Shown here piece after piece: positions 37,386 through 49,054 of a stretch of 64,000 nt of DNA; the stretch's first letter is position 1, and each line of letters opens with the position of its first letter. Source of the stretch: Siderastrea radians (lineage: Eukaryota; Cnidaria; Anthozoa; Scleractinia; Rhizangiidae); the NCBI GenBank assembly GCA_964017195.1, contig OZ024897.1, forward strand, positions 11,069,451 to 11,133,450, read 5' to 3'. Under the pieces are notes generated by a model, which made no database searches, was not told where the DNA came from, and was given only the letters and a program-made list of their open reading frames with translations. The translations under genes and the position numbers were made by a program.

Positions 37386-37724
37386 AGGGTCGGCCAGGGG
37401 GGGTAGTGGTATACCAGTATACCCGAAAAAAAATCGCCAAAATACCCAAAAATACCCAAAACTCCTCCCAATATACCCAAAATAGATTGAAGCGTTGTAT
37501 ACTGTATACCCAAAATTAGTAGTAACAAAGCAAGCACTTATTTAGCACTCCACCAACAAGGAAGAGACATGCATCATTCGTTATCCATTTAATTGAGAAC
37601 TGGCAATCAGTCAATCCACACTGAGGCCGGACTGTCATTACTTTCTCACGATAACAGATCACACGGTCACAAGGAATGGTCACGTGTCAGATTGAATAGA
37701 AAGATGGTTGGCTATGGTTCATGA

Positions 37725-38135
37725 ATTTTAAGGGGTACACTGGTATTTCTTGAGAAGACCATTGAACCACTGGAAAATGTCAAGAAAGAGGTTGTTGTTG
37801 TTCACAGTGAGAGTCTTGATCAAGAAACTTTAGCTCCTCCCGAAGCGGATAATGGCCGGTCTCGTGGGCGTGCTCAAAAACGGCGGCGGTCTGGGTACAC
37901 GCGAGTCGTATCTTTAATTCTTTCATGCATAGATCTTCCTGTTTCCCATGTCAGCGATGTAGACTTTGCCGCACTCATAGGAAATCCTGTAAACCACGTA
38001 CGCCATCTCGTTTATTCGGATCAACCGTTAGAAAATGTTCCTAGAAATTTCGTCATCCCTTGTTTTAGACGCACAAACGTTTTATTGTTCTCTAATGATA
38101 ATAAAAAAATAGGTTCAAGTGCAATTTTGCCTTGA
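37725..38135 (+). CDS. Unrecognised open frame of about 136 residues, possible exon remnant
   Basis: An open frame without an internal Met reads LVFLEKTIEPLENVKKEVVV, a basic segment RSRGRAQKRRRSGYTRV, then LSCIDLPVSHVSDVDFAALI and GNPVNHVRHLVYSD. Composition looks protein-like, and the basic patch recalls a nuclear localisation signal. I know no family for it. It may be an exon of a mobile-element gene, since it abuts the 38-42 kb repeated block. No splice sites were established. Confidence 0.25.
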   Translation: MLRGTLVFLEKTIEPLENVKKEVVVVHSESLDQETLAPPEADNGRSRGRAQKRRRSGYTRVVSLILSCIDLPVSHVSDVDFAALIGNPVNHVRHLVYSDQPLENVPRNFVIPCFRRTNVLLFSNDNKKIGSSAILP

Positions 38136-38294
38136 ATCGCTTAATAAAACAAAAAGTCACCTGCCGTTGCTGCCATTCTCCTGCTTCTTTTGGGTATGTT
38201 GTGTTGCACGTCGGTTTCGTCCTCTCTTTCAATCAAATCATCATCAGCGGTAAGTTCCGGTTCTTCAAAAGAGATAACTTTGTGTTCTGATGCG

Positions 38295-39633
38295 GTGGGG
38301 AGTAGCAAGGAGCGACAGGCCTGCACGACTTCTAACAGTGGAAACATTTATATAATGTAGCCTCTTAATATTTTTGTACTGACAAGTATGTGGTTTTTAA
38401 GAAAGGATTGTTGTTGCAATGACTGTCTTGGTTTTATAAAGTGCCATTAAAGCGTGTTTGAGCTTTGGCACCGTTTGTTGACATTGAGTTCAGTCAAATG
38501 CGTAACAATTAGCCCCTTTTGAAACTGTGAGTTTCGTGTCGATAGGGCTCGATATGTTTCCTCCTTTTGAAAGCAAGTCTTTCGACTGCCGATTTGTACA
38601 GGCAAGACCATGGTTTCGACCCTCCACATGGGTCTCGTCAGTTGCCGGGATTGGTTTTGCGAGTTGCTCTTATGCAAGCTCATGTACGTTTTGAGAATGA
38701 CAAGGCATTCTGTTTGGCAAACGTTTTCCGTTGTGTATTTATACCCACTATGTGGATTAAAAATCCAGGATTTCTATTGGTTAATCAAAGGCGGCCAACT
38801 GTCAGATGTGGTTTTCGATCCTTATCCATTTGAAGCTTACGTGTGTTTGTATATGTTGCGTTTTTGACATTTTAGCACTCTTTTTTAGGTTGAATTGAGG
38901 AGTTGGCCGTTATCTGATTTGATGCGTACAATCTTTTTGCATAGCTGCAGTGTAGTTGTTTTGAATGTGGTGCAAATTGCTCTTTCACTCCTGTGATTTT
39001 TACTGAGTGCTGATATGTGATTTTCTAACACGTGTGCTTATATTTGGGCAGTAGTGTTGCTATTTGCTAGCTACGCGTTCTATATCACGGTCTTTCGACC
39101 AATTTTTTCTTCTTTCATATTTGAAGTGGGATTGGTTTGGAGGTATTTTAGAGGTAATTGAAGCGAGCCGTTACATTTTAAGCGTCGCATGTTTAGGATT
39201 TTGACAACTCAAGGTCATATCAGTATGAAGGACTCCTGTGGCTTTTGCCCTTGGATTGTGTCTGTGTTAATAAGCGACTCAATGTAGTCTCGAATCTTTA
39301 CTCTACTTACTCTACTCTACTCTACTTGTTATTTTCAAGATGTGTTTATAGGTAAAGGTAGAGCGTAAAAATTCAATTACGTTCCACCAAATATTCAGTA
39401 GATAACGTTTTTATAGCCACGTATGTAGGATGTTAAGATCGAAAAATGTGCATTCTAACTGGTCCTTGCCAGCCAGTCAGCTTGCTGTGATTTCGATCGG
39501 ATAAGATTTGTAGCTATAGCTTTTTTTTATAAGAGGACTGTACTGAAATGCGCTTTCTTTCACAATGTTAAAATGTTTTTTGCGTACTATGTAATCCCCT
39601 GCAGAAATACACAACAGGTTGTTTTATTTCCTC
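38295..39633. repeat. 1.3-kb repeat, direct copy 1
   Basis: This matches 39753-41087 in the same direction with few differences (offset about 1458 bp). It starts TGGGGAGTAGCAAGGAG and ends at ACAACAGGTTGTTTTATTTCC. The inner open frames are shared between copies and resemble no known protein. Confidence 0.78.
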
Positions 39634-39752
39634 GGCATTGAGGTGATGTGTTAGGTAGTTGGCGTGTATTTCTTGATAGGTTTTTACAGTACATATTCTG
39701 ATGGCTAATGGTTTCACGCGTTAGAACGGGGCTCTGTCTGAATACAATCACA

Positions 39753-41087
39753 GTGGGGAGTAGCAAGGAGTGACAGGCCTTCACGACTTCTAACAGTGGA
39801 AACATTTATATAATGTAGCCTCTTAATATTTTTGTACTGACAAGTATGTGATTTTTAAGAAAGGATTGTTGTTGCAATGACTGTCTTGGTTTCATAAAGT
39901 GCCATTAAAGCGTGTTTGAGCTTTGGCACCGTTTGTTGACATTGAGTTCAGTCAAATGCGTAACAATTAGCCCCTTTTGAAACTGTGAGTTTCGTGTCGA
40001 TAGGGCTCGATATGTTTCCTCCTTTTGAAAGCAAGTCTTTCGACTGCCGATTTGTACAGGCAAGACCATGGTTTCGACCCTCCACATGGGTCTCGTCAGT
40101 TGCCGGGATTGGTTTTGCGAGTTGCTCTTATGCAAGCTCATGTACGTTTTGAGAATGACAAGGCATTCTGTTTGGCAAACGTTTTCCGTTGTGTATTTAT
40201 ACCCACTATGTGGATCAAAAATCCAGGATTTCTATTGGTTAATCAAAGGCGGCCAACTGTCAGATGTGGTTTTCGATCCTTATCCATTTGAAGCTTACGT
40301 GTGTTTGTCTATGTTGCGTTTTTGACATTTTAACACTCTTTTTTAGATTGAATTGAGGAGTTGGCCGTTATCTGATTTGATGCGTACAATCTTTTTGCAT
40401 AGCTGCAGTGTAGTTGTTTTGAATGTGGTGCAAATTGCTCTTTCACTCCTGTGATTTTTACTGAGTGCTGATATGTGATTTTCTAACACGTGTGCTTATA
40501 TTTGGGCAGTAGTGTTGCTATTTGCTAGCTACGCGTTCTATATCACGGTCTTTCGACCAATTTTTTCTTCTTTTATATTTGAAGTGGGATTGGTTTGGAG
40601 GTATTTTAGAGGTAATTGAAGCGAGCCGTTACATTTTAAGCGTCGCATGTTTAGGATTTTGACAACTCAAGGTCATATCAGTATGAAGGACTCCTGTGGC
40701 TTTTGACCTTGGATTGTGTCTGTGTTAATAAGCGACTCAATGTAGTCTCGAATCTTTACTCTACTTACTCTACTCTACTCTACTTGTTATTTTCAAGATG
40801 TGTTTATAGGTAAAGGTAGAGCGTAAAAATTCAATTACGTTCCACCAAATATTCAGTAGATAACGTTTTTATAGCCACGTATGTAGGATGTTAACATCGA
40901 AGAATGTGCATTCTAACTGGTCCTTGCCAGCCAGTCAGCTTGCTGTGATTTCGATCGGATAAGATTTGTAGCTATAGCTTTTTTTATAAGAGGACTGTAC
41001 TGAAATGCGCTTTCTTTCACAATGTTAAAATGTTTTTTGCGTACTATGTAATCCCCTGCAGAAATACACAACAGGTTGTTTTATTTC
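39753..41087. repeat. 1.3-kb repeat, direct copy 2
   Basis: This is the second direct copy. The 115 bases between copies 1 and 2 (39634-39752) reappear reversed immediately after copy 2, which shows how the third, inverted copy is attached. Confidence 0.78.
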
Positions 41088-41745
41088 CGTTCTAACGCGT
41101 GAAACCATTAGCCATCAGAATATGTACTGTAAAAACCTATCAAGAAATACACGCCAACTACCTAACACATCACCTCAATGCCGAGGAAATAAAACAACCT
41201 ATTGTGTATTTCTGCAGGGGATTACATAGTACGCAAAAAATATTTTAACATTGTAAAAGAAAGCGCATTTCAGTACAGTCCTCTTATAAAAAAAAGCTAT
41301 AGCTACAAATCTTATCCGATCGAGATCACAGCAAGCTGACTGGCTGGCAAGGACCAGTTAGAATGCACGTTTTTCGATGTTAACATCCTACATACGTGGC
41401 TATAAAAACGTTATCTACTGAATATTTGGTGGAACGTAATTGAATTTTTGCGCTCTACCTTTACCTATAAACACCTCTTGAAAATAACAACTGACAAGAA
41501 GAGTAAAGATTCGAGACTACATTGAGTCGCTTATTAACACAGACACAATCCAAGGTCAAAAGCCACAGGAGTCCTTCATACCGATATGACCTTGAGTTGT
41601 CAAAATCCTAAACATGCGACGCTTAAAATGTAACGGCTCGCTTCAATTACCTCTAAAATACCTCCAAACCAATCCCACTTCAAATATGAAAAAAGAAAAA
41701 ATTGGTCGAAAGACCGTGATATAGAACGCGTAGCTAGCAATTCGA
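41088..41745. repeat. Inverted third copy of the 1.3-kb repeat (about half)
   Basis: This is the reverse complement of about 39067-39737, starting GTTCTAACGCGTGAAACC and ending at GACCGTGATATAGAACGCGT and AGCTAGCAA. It ends abruptly inside the repeat. Confidence 0.75.
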
Positions 41746-42164
41746 GAAAGGCGGAAAATCTTGCGACCACAAGATACAAAAAAAGATCTTTAAAAAAGTA
41801 AAAATGACAACAAAATAAATTATTATTTACTCTATTTCTTCTTGTCAATAAATTGTTGCAATGAAGAAAGGTCGTGTACAAGCACTTTGTGAACTGGAAA
41901 AAAATTTTTTTTCGAGAAAATCGTAGTTCGCGTCGGCGGCGATGACGAGTGTGGTTTGAGACCAAAAAAAAAGGATGCTGGAGGAAAACCACGATGCTGG
42001 AGGGATGGTGTCGTGAACCCAGGCAGGCGGAGTTTGTTTGGGGGTGAAAGCGCTTAGGTGGGAAATAAAGCCGTGTTGACTTGAAGCGGGCGCCTTCTTG
42101 GAAAATGCGTGACGTCACGCGCAAAGAGTCTAACAAACTAATTCTGTCGCGTTATTTCAGAGTT

Positions 42165-42325
42165 GGCTTGGTGGCGCAGTGGTACGGCGCGCTCATTGTA
42201 AATCAGAAGGATGGCGGTTCGAGTCTCGGGGCCGGTGCGACTGTTTGTTTTATTTTATTTTCTTTCTTTCAGTGTTTTTTGTTTTGTTTTGTTTTGTTTG
42301 TTTTTTAATTAAAATAAAAAAAAAA
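42165..42325 (+). repeat. tRNA-derived SINE with T/G-rich body and A-rich tail
   Basis: TTGGTGGCGCAGTGGTACGG looks like an A box and GGCGGTTCGAGTCTCG a B box. It is followed by TTTTGTTTTGTTTTG and then AAAATAAAAAAAAA. The anticodon-like arm (CTCATTGTAAATCAG) resembles tRNA-Thr but pairs poorly. Confidence 0.6.
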
Positions 42326-42326
42326 T

Positions 42327-42438
42327 GTCGACGTTTTTGAACCCTCGACATTTACCCTCGACCCTCGACATTTTACCCTCGACCCTCGACATAATACCCT
42401 CGACCCTCGACTCTCGACAAAAACCTACACTCGACATA
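42327..42438. repeat. CCCTCGACCCTCGACA minisatellite, right
   Basis: This is the reverse complement of the array at 34962-35050, including the same outer edge (TCTCGACAAAAACCTACACT) and inner edge (TTTTTGAACCCTCGACA), but with one more unit. Confidence 0.75.
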
Positions 42439-43779
42439 ATAGCAGGTGGTGTGCGCACTAAGACCGCAATGCATTATTTTGATGAATTTCCAACATGGCG
42501 GAATTTTGTTGTGATGCGAGCGGTTTTTCGGGTGAGTTTGATCATCGTTTGCACAACTTTCGCTGGCCTTTTTTCTGCTACAATATTAGATTTGAAAAGT
42601 TCAGGAATAGTAAAGTGAGGTTTTGACGTCGAAGGTCTTACATTTAGAGCTTATCATGGTAAATTTTGACATTTCTCGAACGAGGTAAAATGGCCGATTT
42701 TTCTCTTCGTCTAGTAGGTCGGAAGTTTTTGTCTAACACGGCTTTCAGCTAGTGGTGCTTGGCGTAAAATTATATTACATCAAAAGCTTTGAAATTTTCC
42801 AATATGGGAAACATAATGCACCAGTATGCACCAGTCGATCTACGCCGTTTCGACTAAACGAAAAAGGCCCTTTTTTGAGTGTTAACCGTCTGTACTTTTG
42901 AAGTTTCATGCGTCGAGTTAAGCACTTTCATTCCACGATCTTCCACTGTTTTTGGGAGTTATATAGTTTCCTTCAAAATGATTTAATTATGTGTTCTTTG
43001 GGACTAAGAGAATCCAATTTAGAAGAAGAAGTTCCCGTAGATGATCAAGATGGACGTCAAAAGAGCACTGGTTTACTGAAGAAGCCAGCGAATTATTTGT
43101 TTGTACTGTACTGATTCTCATGTCACAGTTGAATTATAGTACCTTTAGAACACCCAAAATAACTTTTCAGTCTTTTCCAGTTTATTTAGGGGACTGGGAA
43201 GATAACAAACTGCTATTTCTGCTGCATGAATTGCTTCTACCCGAGTGGGCCTATGTAGCCTGTTCCAGGCTCTAGCATGATAAATGGGTTTACTGATGTC
43301 CATAATTGGCATCATTAGAGCTTCATACTATCATTTTGATTACCCATGTACTGAAGGTCACTTTGAAATGTTTTATTGCATCTGTTGTAACTAAAAAGTG
43401 ATTCCACAACAACTCATTAGTGGAGACTTCATGCACAGCAAATCGCCTGTTGTGGAAAGGTGAGAAGTTCAATAAATGGTTCGAAACTTAATGAGGTTCA
43501 AATGGGTTTTATTCATTATTTTGCAAGTGGTTAGCCTGCATCACTGAAGAGCAAAACCCTGGTGTTTAGTTTGTCTCTGACACAGGCTTCAAGCTGTTTG
43601 ACCAAAAGTATTTCATTTAATTTGTCAAGCTTGGTAAAAATAAGACCTGCCTCCTACTCATTTGATGTCAACTTTTCAAGTCTGTATTCCAGCCTAGTGT
43701 CCCATCAGGCAGGAGCTTATACCAGTTTAAATAGCTTGAAGAGACTAGGAGTATTCTCTCCCGCCTCTCCCTGGATGGG

Positions 43780-43985
43780 ATGTTAGTCTATCGCAGGGTT
43801 ACCCCACAGCAGTAAACTTGCCAGTACCCATTTACACACCTGGGTGGAGAGAGGCACTATGAGAGTAAAGTGTCTTGTCTAAGAACACAACACAATTACC
43901 CCAATTACCCTGGCCATGGTTTGAACCCAGACTGCTCAATTTCAGAGTCCAGCGGAATAACCATTAGTCAACCATGCCGCCCTCA
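43780..43985 (-). repeat. tRNA-derived SINE, minus strand
   Basis: The minus strand starts GAGGGCGGCATGGTTGACTA, with an A-box-like GCATGGTTGACTAATGG and B-box-like GGGTTCAAACC. The body contains a conserved motif (CCTGGGTGGAGAGAGGCACT on the plus strand) that recurs, diverged, at 44585-44765 and, in the other orientation, at 59935-60245. Confidence 0.58.
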
Positions 43986-44584
43986 AATTATCAAGACACT
44001 ATGGAAATATTATTATTGTTATGAAATGACATACATGTAGTGTTTCTTTCACAATGTTTTATTTATACAAATTCAGCAACCTTAAGGAAAGATATTTAAA
44101 TGTATCTGAATAGGTTGTCACTTGATGTGTTGCTTTATCTAGTTGGTTTATTCTTGATTACGAAGCTTCCCTTGGAGAAAAAAAATTCTGTCTCCAAAGT
44201 TATCCTCCAGACCTGTGCATTTTATATTCAGCTGCTGTTGCAGTGTAATATCTCTGAATAAAGAACAAAAAATAACTTGATTATAAACCAGTTCTGTCAT
44301 AAGTGAAGTAGCAGTAATAAAGCGAAGTAAACTATCACGGTCTGTATACACACAACAGTAGCAGGAGAAGGGCTTCCAGTACGATTTTCACACAAGTTAA
44401 AGTACGAGTTGTTTTGCAAATAACTGTGGTTGGTTCAAAATTACACCAGCTAGGTCAGACATAAACATTGGTTGACAGCATGGTAGACAAATACCTTCAA
44501 CAATTTTAAGCATCCAGCAATTATTTAAAATTGTGAAAAAAGACTGCACTTGGCCTACACCATTGTAGTTTAGCAGCCCTGGAA

Positions 44585-44765
44585 GCTAGTCCATCACTGG
44601 TTACCCCTTGCATTACATTAGGTTGCCCTAGTATAGCTGAGAGAGTCACTTGTGAGATTATAAGTGTCTTGCTCGATAACACAAAACACCCCCAGTCATC
44701 CTTCGAACCAGATCCAGAGGAGCTTATTTCTCTAATGGCAGCTGGTAATCAAGCCTACATTGCAA
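44585..44765 (-). repeat. Diverged copy of the same SINE family
   Basis: Shared landmarks are GTCCATCACTGGTTACCCC, AGTGTCTTGCTCGATAACAC and CTTCGAACCAGATC, in the same order as at 43780-43985. Confidence 0.5.
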
Positions 44766-45962
44766 GGTATGTAGCCAGTTTAAAAGTGCTAATAAATAAA
44801 AATTCAGCTGATAGATTTGCTGTTTAGACTACCACTGATTTACTTCACCCCAGTAGACAAATATTTTTAATTTGCCTTAGTGATATGTTTTTGGATCAAA
44901 ATCAAACTAATTTACAAGAACACAGCATTTTTTTATAAATCTAACTAAATAACTGTAAACTGAAATCGTAGTTTGTTGCAGGAAGTATCTTTGCTTAACA
45001 TTTGAAGTGTCGTAAAACCAGAACTTTCTTCGATGTTGCTAGATACTGTCATTATGAGAGAAAACAAAAAATAACTTTTGAAAGATATCATTCCTCGAAT
45101 ACTTTGCGAAATCAAGAATTAGAAATTAGAAACAAAAGTTAAGCAATTACGAAGATTGCTAGCTTTAATGCTTAGTCTAAGTAATACGAAATAAATCAGG
45201 ACACGTACCATAACATCAACTTGTTTCAATTCGAGATACGATATACTTATTCGCAGTGGTTAATGAAGCTAAAGGGCAGCCCTCTTGCAAACATTACATC
45301 ATTAAATTTAAGCTTACAACCTACATCGTGTTTAAATATAGGTTTCTTATCTAAATATTTATGTTTACAATCATGATTCTTACCTCGGGCTTAAATGCAT
45401 TCAAGTCCCGTCGAGGCGTCGCGACACAGAGAACCGATATTTTAAACTCCACGCACTGAAGTCTGAGGAAATCTTTGATTCCTAAGATCGACAACATGTC
45501 AAAACCAGGATATCCATCGCAAAAATCACAAAAGCTGCGATATTTTGAACGGAAAGAAGTAATTTTGGCGTTCACAAGAGATCCTCAGGCGATGGCCGCC
45601 ATGAGCAAATGATGCTAAACCGAAACAAATACCAGCGTGCATTGCGGTCGTAGCACGCACACCACCTGACATAATAGCATCTTACAGGCAATCAATTAAA
45701 GAGTCTGACCCACCCAAGAGCCTTTGCGCGCTTACATCAGTTCAGACGCCATTTTCGGGGCACCCAAAACTCCGGATTTCATCGTTAGAGAAAGTAATCC
45801 TTCTCCATCGAGCGGTCACTGCACAAAGCAGCCTCTATTTTCACATAAATATTTTCGTCGTTTATTGTTCTTTCTGTACTGGGTATTATTTGTGGACAAT
45901 CGCTACTTTCCGAACGGTAATCGAGTGGGATTCTGTGCCTGTTCAGAAGTTCCTCCGTCGCA

Positions 45963-48900
45963 ATGGCGGCGAATCGTCCCAAGATGGGACGTCCACGGAG
46001 GCGAGAAGGCATCAAACGACTCAAATTGCGAGAGTCAACGTTTAATCCGTGGAACGAGCGAAAGGAGGCTCTTGGGCTTCGAAGAATTACAAACAGCGAG
46101 TTCGCCGAAATGCTTCTCCATCAGCATTTCAGTGCCCTTCAAGAAGTACGCGTTCGACTCACCCGGGATCTCACCATGGTCGTGGATCACCACATTCTAC
46201 ACCTTCTACTCCGAGGCGAGGTAAGAAAATGTTTCTAACATGTTATCAGTAAATTGGCTTCTTTGTTGTGCTATCCAGCCAATGTTCTAGCTGGCAATAA
46301 ACGATCTTGTATCTAACTTCTGTGAGTGACAAATGTTGAGTAGTCTGTGTGACAATGTTTTGAATTTATTCACAGAGAGAAAGGAATTGTTCCTGCAGTC
46401 AGCGCCTGTTGGAATAAGACGCGGACCTGAGGATTTATCAGTGTCCCCGTTACCCTTTGCCAGTGCTTCAGACAACACATCTGTTAGCAAGTGAGTTCTT
46501 GTTTCTATCTGAGAAAGCAGTGAGAGTACTTTGAAGTCAGTGTGTATGTTTGGCAATATTTATTATTTGTCACTTTCAATGAGAAATCTTGTGACATTTT
46601 TCGGAACTTCGAAAAGTGCGGCATTTACTGATATAGTCTATTTCTGGTGTATTTAGCATTGAAGGTGATGTAACTGCTAGTTCCACGATACACTCTGAAG
46701 CCCGGAGAAGAGCTCGCCACATGTCACCAGACTCTTCTCGAGCAGGTCCAAAGTTGGAATCCCTACTTCTCCACTTTGGAAGGAAACCCTCACTCAGAAG
46801 TTGTGAGCGATGAGGAGTAAGAGAGTTTTACCTTTCCATCTATCTACCTATTATGCTTTATTGTGTTGTTTGATTGTTATTGGTTGGATTTACAGGAATT
46901 TTTGTATATAATTTTCCTCATGTCACACACCTGGCAGTTGAACTAACCCATAGGTGGAGGGGGTAATGCTTTCAAAGTAACTTTGAATTTGTTTGACTGA
47001 CCCATCAGTTACACATGGTGGTGACTTGCTTGTGTTTCTTGTGAGAACAGCAGAGGTTTTTATTTGTTCTTTGTTGTGTCATCCTTGTATTGTGAATAAT
47101 ATTTTAGTATAGTTCAATGTGCGATGCTTACAGTGGCCCTTATCAAAAGTGAGGATACCAAATGTCTCTCATATTTCCATTAGAGTTCAAATATATGTAT
47201 TTTTCTCTACATTCAAATTGAAATATTGTTTTGTTTTGTATCTGCATGCCAACGGCTAAATTCATGGGTAAGATAATAAAGTCCATGCAGGATATGCTGA
47301 GACAAAGCCGGGGACCATAAACATGAAAAAAAGAATGAGACCAATATCTGGCCTTCTTAACCAAACGAGCTTTATCAATGGAGGTTTTATAACATGGTTT
47401 ACTGCGATTCACTGGGCAGACAGACAAAAGGCAATCCTGAGCAGGCAAGTTATTGACTCTGGCTTGCCTGTGTGAGTAGCCAATCATGGCACAGGATTTG
47501 CTTCATCATGCACACGAGGGGAACCAGCCATATTTGTAATTACTGCTTGACTGTTTTGTATATTGCTTCTTTCAATTTAGAACCTAATTGTTTTGCAGGC
47601 TGGGAAGATCAAGGGCTGTGAAAAACTCTTGCAGTGGGTTGAACCAGTGTGAAACCATTTTTGGCAATGTGTGGAAACTTGTGATGGAGATCTTGAATTG
47701 TTGAAGGTATGTGACTTTCACTTTGGGTCAGGTTGCTCGAATTAACATTTTGTGGCAAGTTAGAGTATTCAATTTTATGTTGTGGCATCTTATAAAATAA
47801 GTATTATGTCCTCCTTTTAAGGACAAGTGGTTAGGGATAATGCACCATGTCTGTGGGGAGCATGAGTGGGATGGAGCTACTTGTTCCCATGGACCACTGA
47901 CTGAAGTGGAAGGTGGTAAGGAGTACTTAGCCATGAACTCCAAGGCTGCAAAAGAGTTGCGGAAGATCGTGTTGGACCATGAATGGCTAAAGAGTCTGGA
48001 ACACTATGTGTTTTTCAGGTACATTTCGGGAGAACAGTTTTTTGATGACACTTGCATCAGACCTTTTAGATGACTTAATCCGTACCCATCACTGAATAGA
48101 TCTGAATGGATGTACATGTACCTTTTTATTAGAGTGGCTTATAGTATTCCCTGTTGTATGGCATGGTCTGTGAGCACTCAAAGTAAAGCCAATCCTGCTA
48201 TGTCATTGGCAACCTGTGTAGGCAATATGCTTGGTTGTATGTTACGTAATAGTAACTTTTTATATGGGTCGTCATCGCCTACTGGTGGTTTTTTACAAAG
48301 CAAGCCTTGTCTGAAGTAAATCAGTAGTAATAAGTTAAAAATTAAAAACTATACCTGTCAGTACAGCTGGATCTTGACTTTGTTTTGGTCCTAATTTTGT
48401 AATAAAATAATTTGGCCAATATTCCACCACCTTTATCTCATGCTTGACCAATAACCCATATAATTATAATGTATCTATTTAAAAAATGACTCAAGTAATG
48501 GCTCAGTCTTGAATTTTTGTTATATTTATCTAAACTAGGCATACAAGCAACTTAGAAAACTTCAACTCGATGCGTCTGAAGTATGCTCTGAAATGGATTG
48601 CATTTGGGTAAGTTCATGTTCATGCAAATAGAAGGAAATCTGTTGGGAAAAAATTACAAACTAGGATGATAGTTTGTTGGGAGACAGGTTATGTTGCCCA
48701 CACCATTTTCCTTGTTCGTCTGCTTCAAAGTATACAATAACTTCAACTGAATGTTAATGTTTCAGGTATGAGGTCTTTACTGGGCAGATTTTGTTAGCAG
48801 CCCTGGACCACAACTTCCATGTTTTCCGCAAGACCCTGGAAGGGCAGTTTAAAAAGATCTATTCCAAACGTTCAGGAAACTGGAGGGTGGAACCTGTGAA

Positions 48901-49054
48901 GGAACCCAAGCAGTATCCTCATTTGGCTTTGCTCCAGGCAGACATCTTGCGACGTCGTGCAGAAGATAAAGATGCCATTACCAGGCACATTGAGGTCTCC
49001 CCATCCAATCCACCTTGCACCAACAATAGCTATGAAAAGGGCCCCTTCAACTGA
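45963..49054 (+). pseudogene. Decayed transposase-like gene of the TTAA element
   Basis: Exons that fit by phase are 45963-46220, 46376-46490, 46657-46816, 47599-47706, 47822-48018, 48539-48607 and 48766-49054. The start MAANRPKMGRPRRREGIK is a basic helix-like region, then comes a Ser-rich linker. Later exons give GKIKGCEKLLQWVEPV-stop-NHFWQCVETCDGD, a Cys/His exon (HHVCGEHEWDGATCSH), and the tail HTSNLENF...LKYA...LLAALDHNF. From memory, this tail pattern belongs to a large uncharacterised mobile-element protein family in fish and cnidarians. Lesions: an in-frame TGA at 47650-47652 where the family has Trp, frame changes within exon 1 (about 46110-46150) and exon 3 (about 46750), and no recognisable central catalytic part between 46817 and 47598. 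The exon phases otherwise agree, so the gene was once intact. Confidence 0.65.

Larger units (their letters stand above)
42439..45695. other. Mostly unannotated stretch left of the TTAA transposon
   Basis: Apart from the two SINE-like copies I see no supported gene. A possible first exon with a CAACATGGCGG start context at 42494 (MAEFCCDASGF then a GTGAGT donor) has no continuation that I can find. Confidence 0.4.

Noticed and set aside
38447..40325. Pairs of identical open frames of 78-88 residues
   Set aside because: They come from the direct repeat copies; frames overlap on both strands and show no protein family features.
38295..41087. LTR retrotransposon with 1.3-kb LTRs
   Set aside because: Only 119 bases separate the two direct copies, no retroviral-type coding is present, and ends lack TG...CA with a target duplication.
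42165..42240. A functional tRNA-Thr gene
   Set aside because: The anticodon stem pairs poorly, and the T/G-rich body and A-rich tail mark it as a SINE.
42494..42534. First exon of a new gene (CAACATGGCGG start, GTGAGT donor)
   Set aside because: The start context and donor look good, but no continuing exon with recognisable coding could be found downstream.
45724..46224. A 166-residue frame overlapping transposase exon 1
   Set aside because: Its frame does not continue into the downstream exons, whereas the exon 1 frames listed for the transposase do so by motif and phase.
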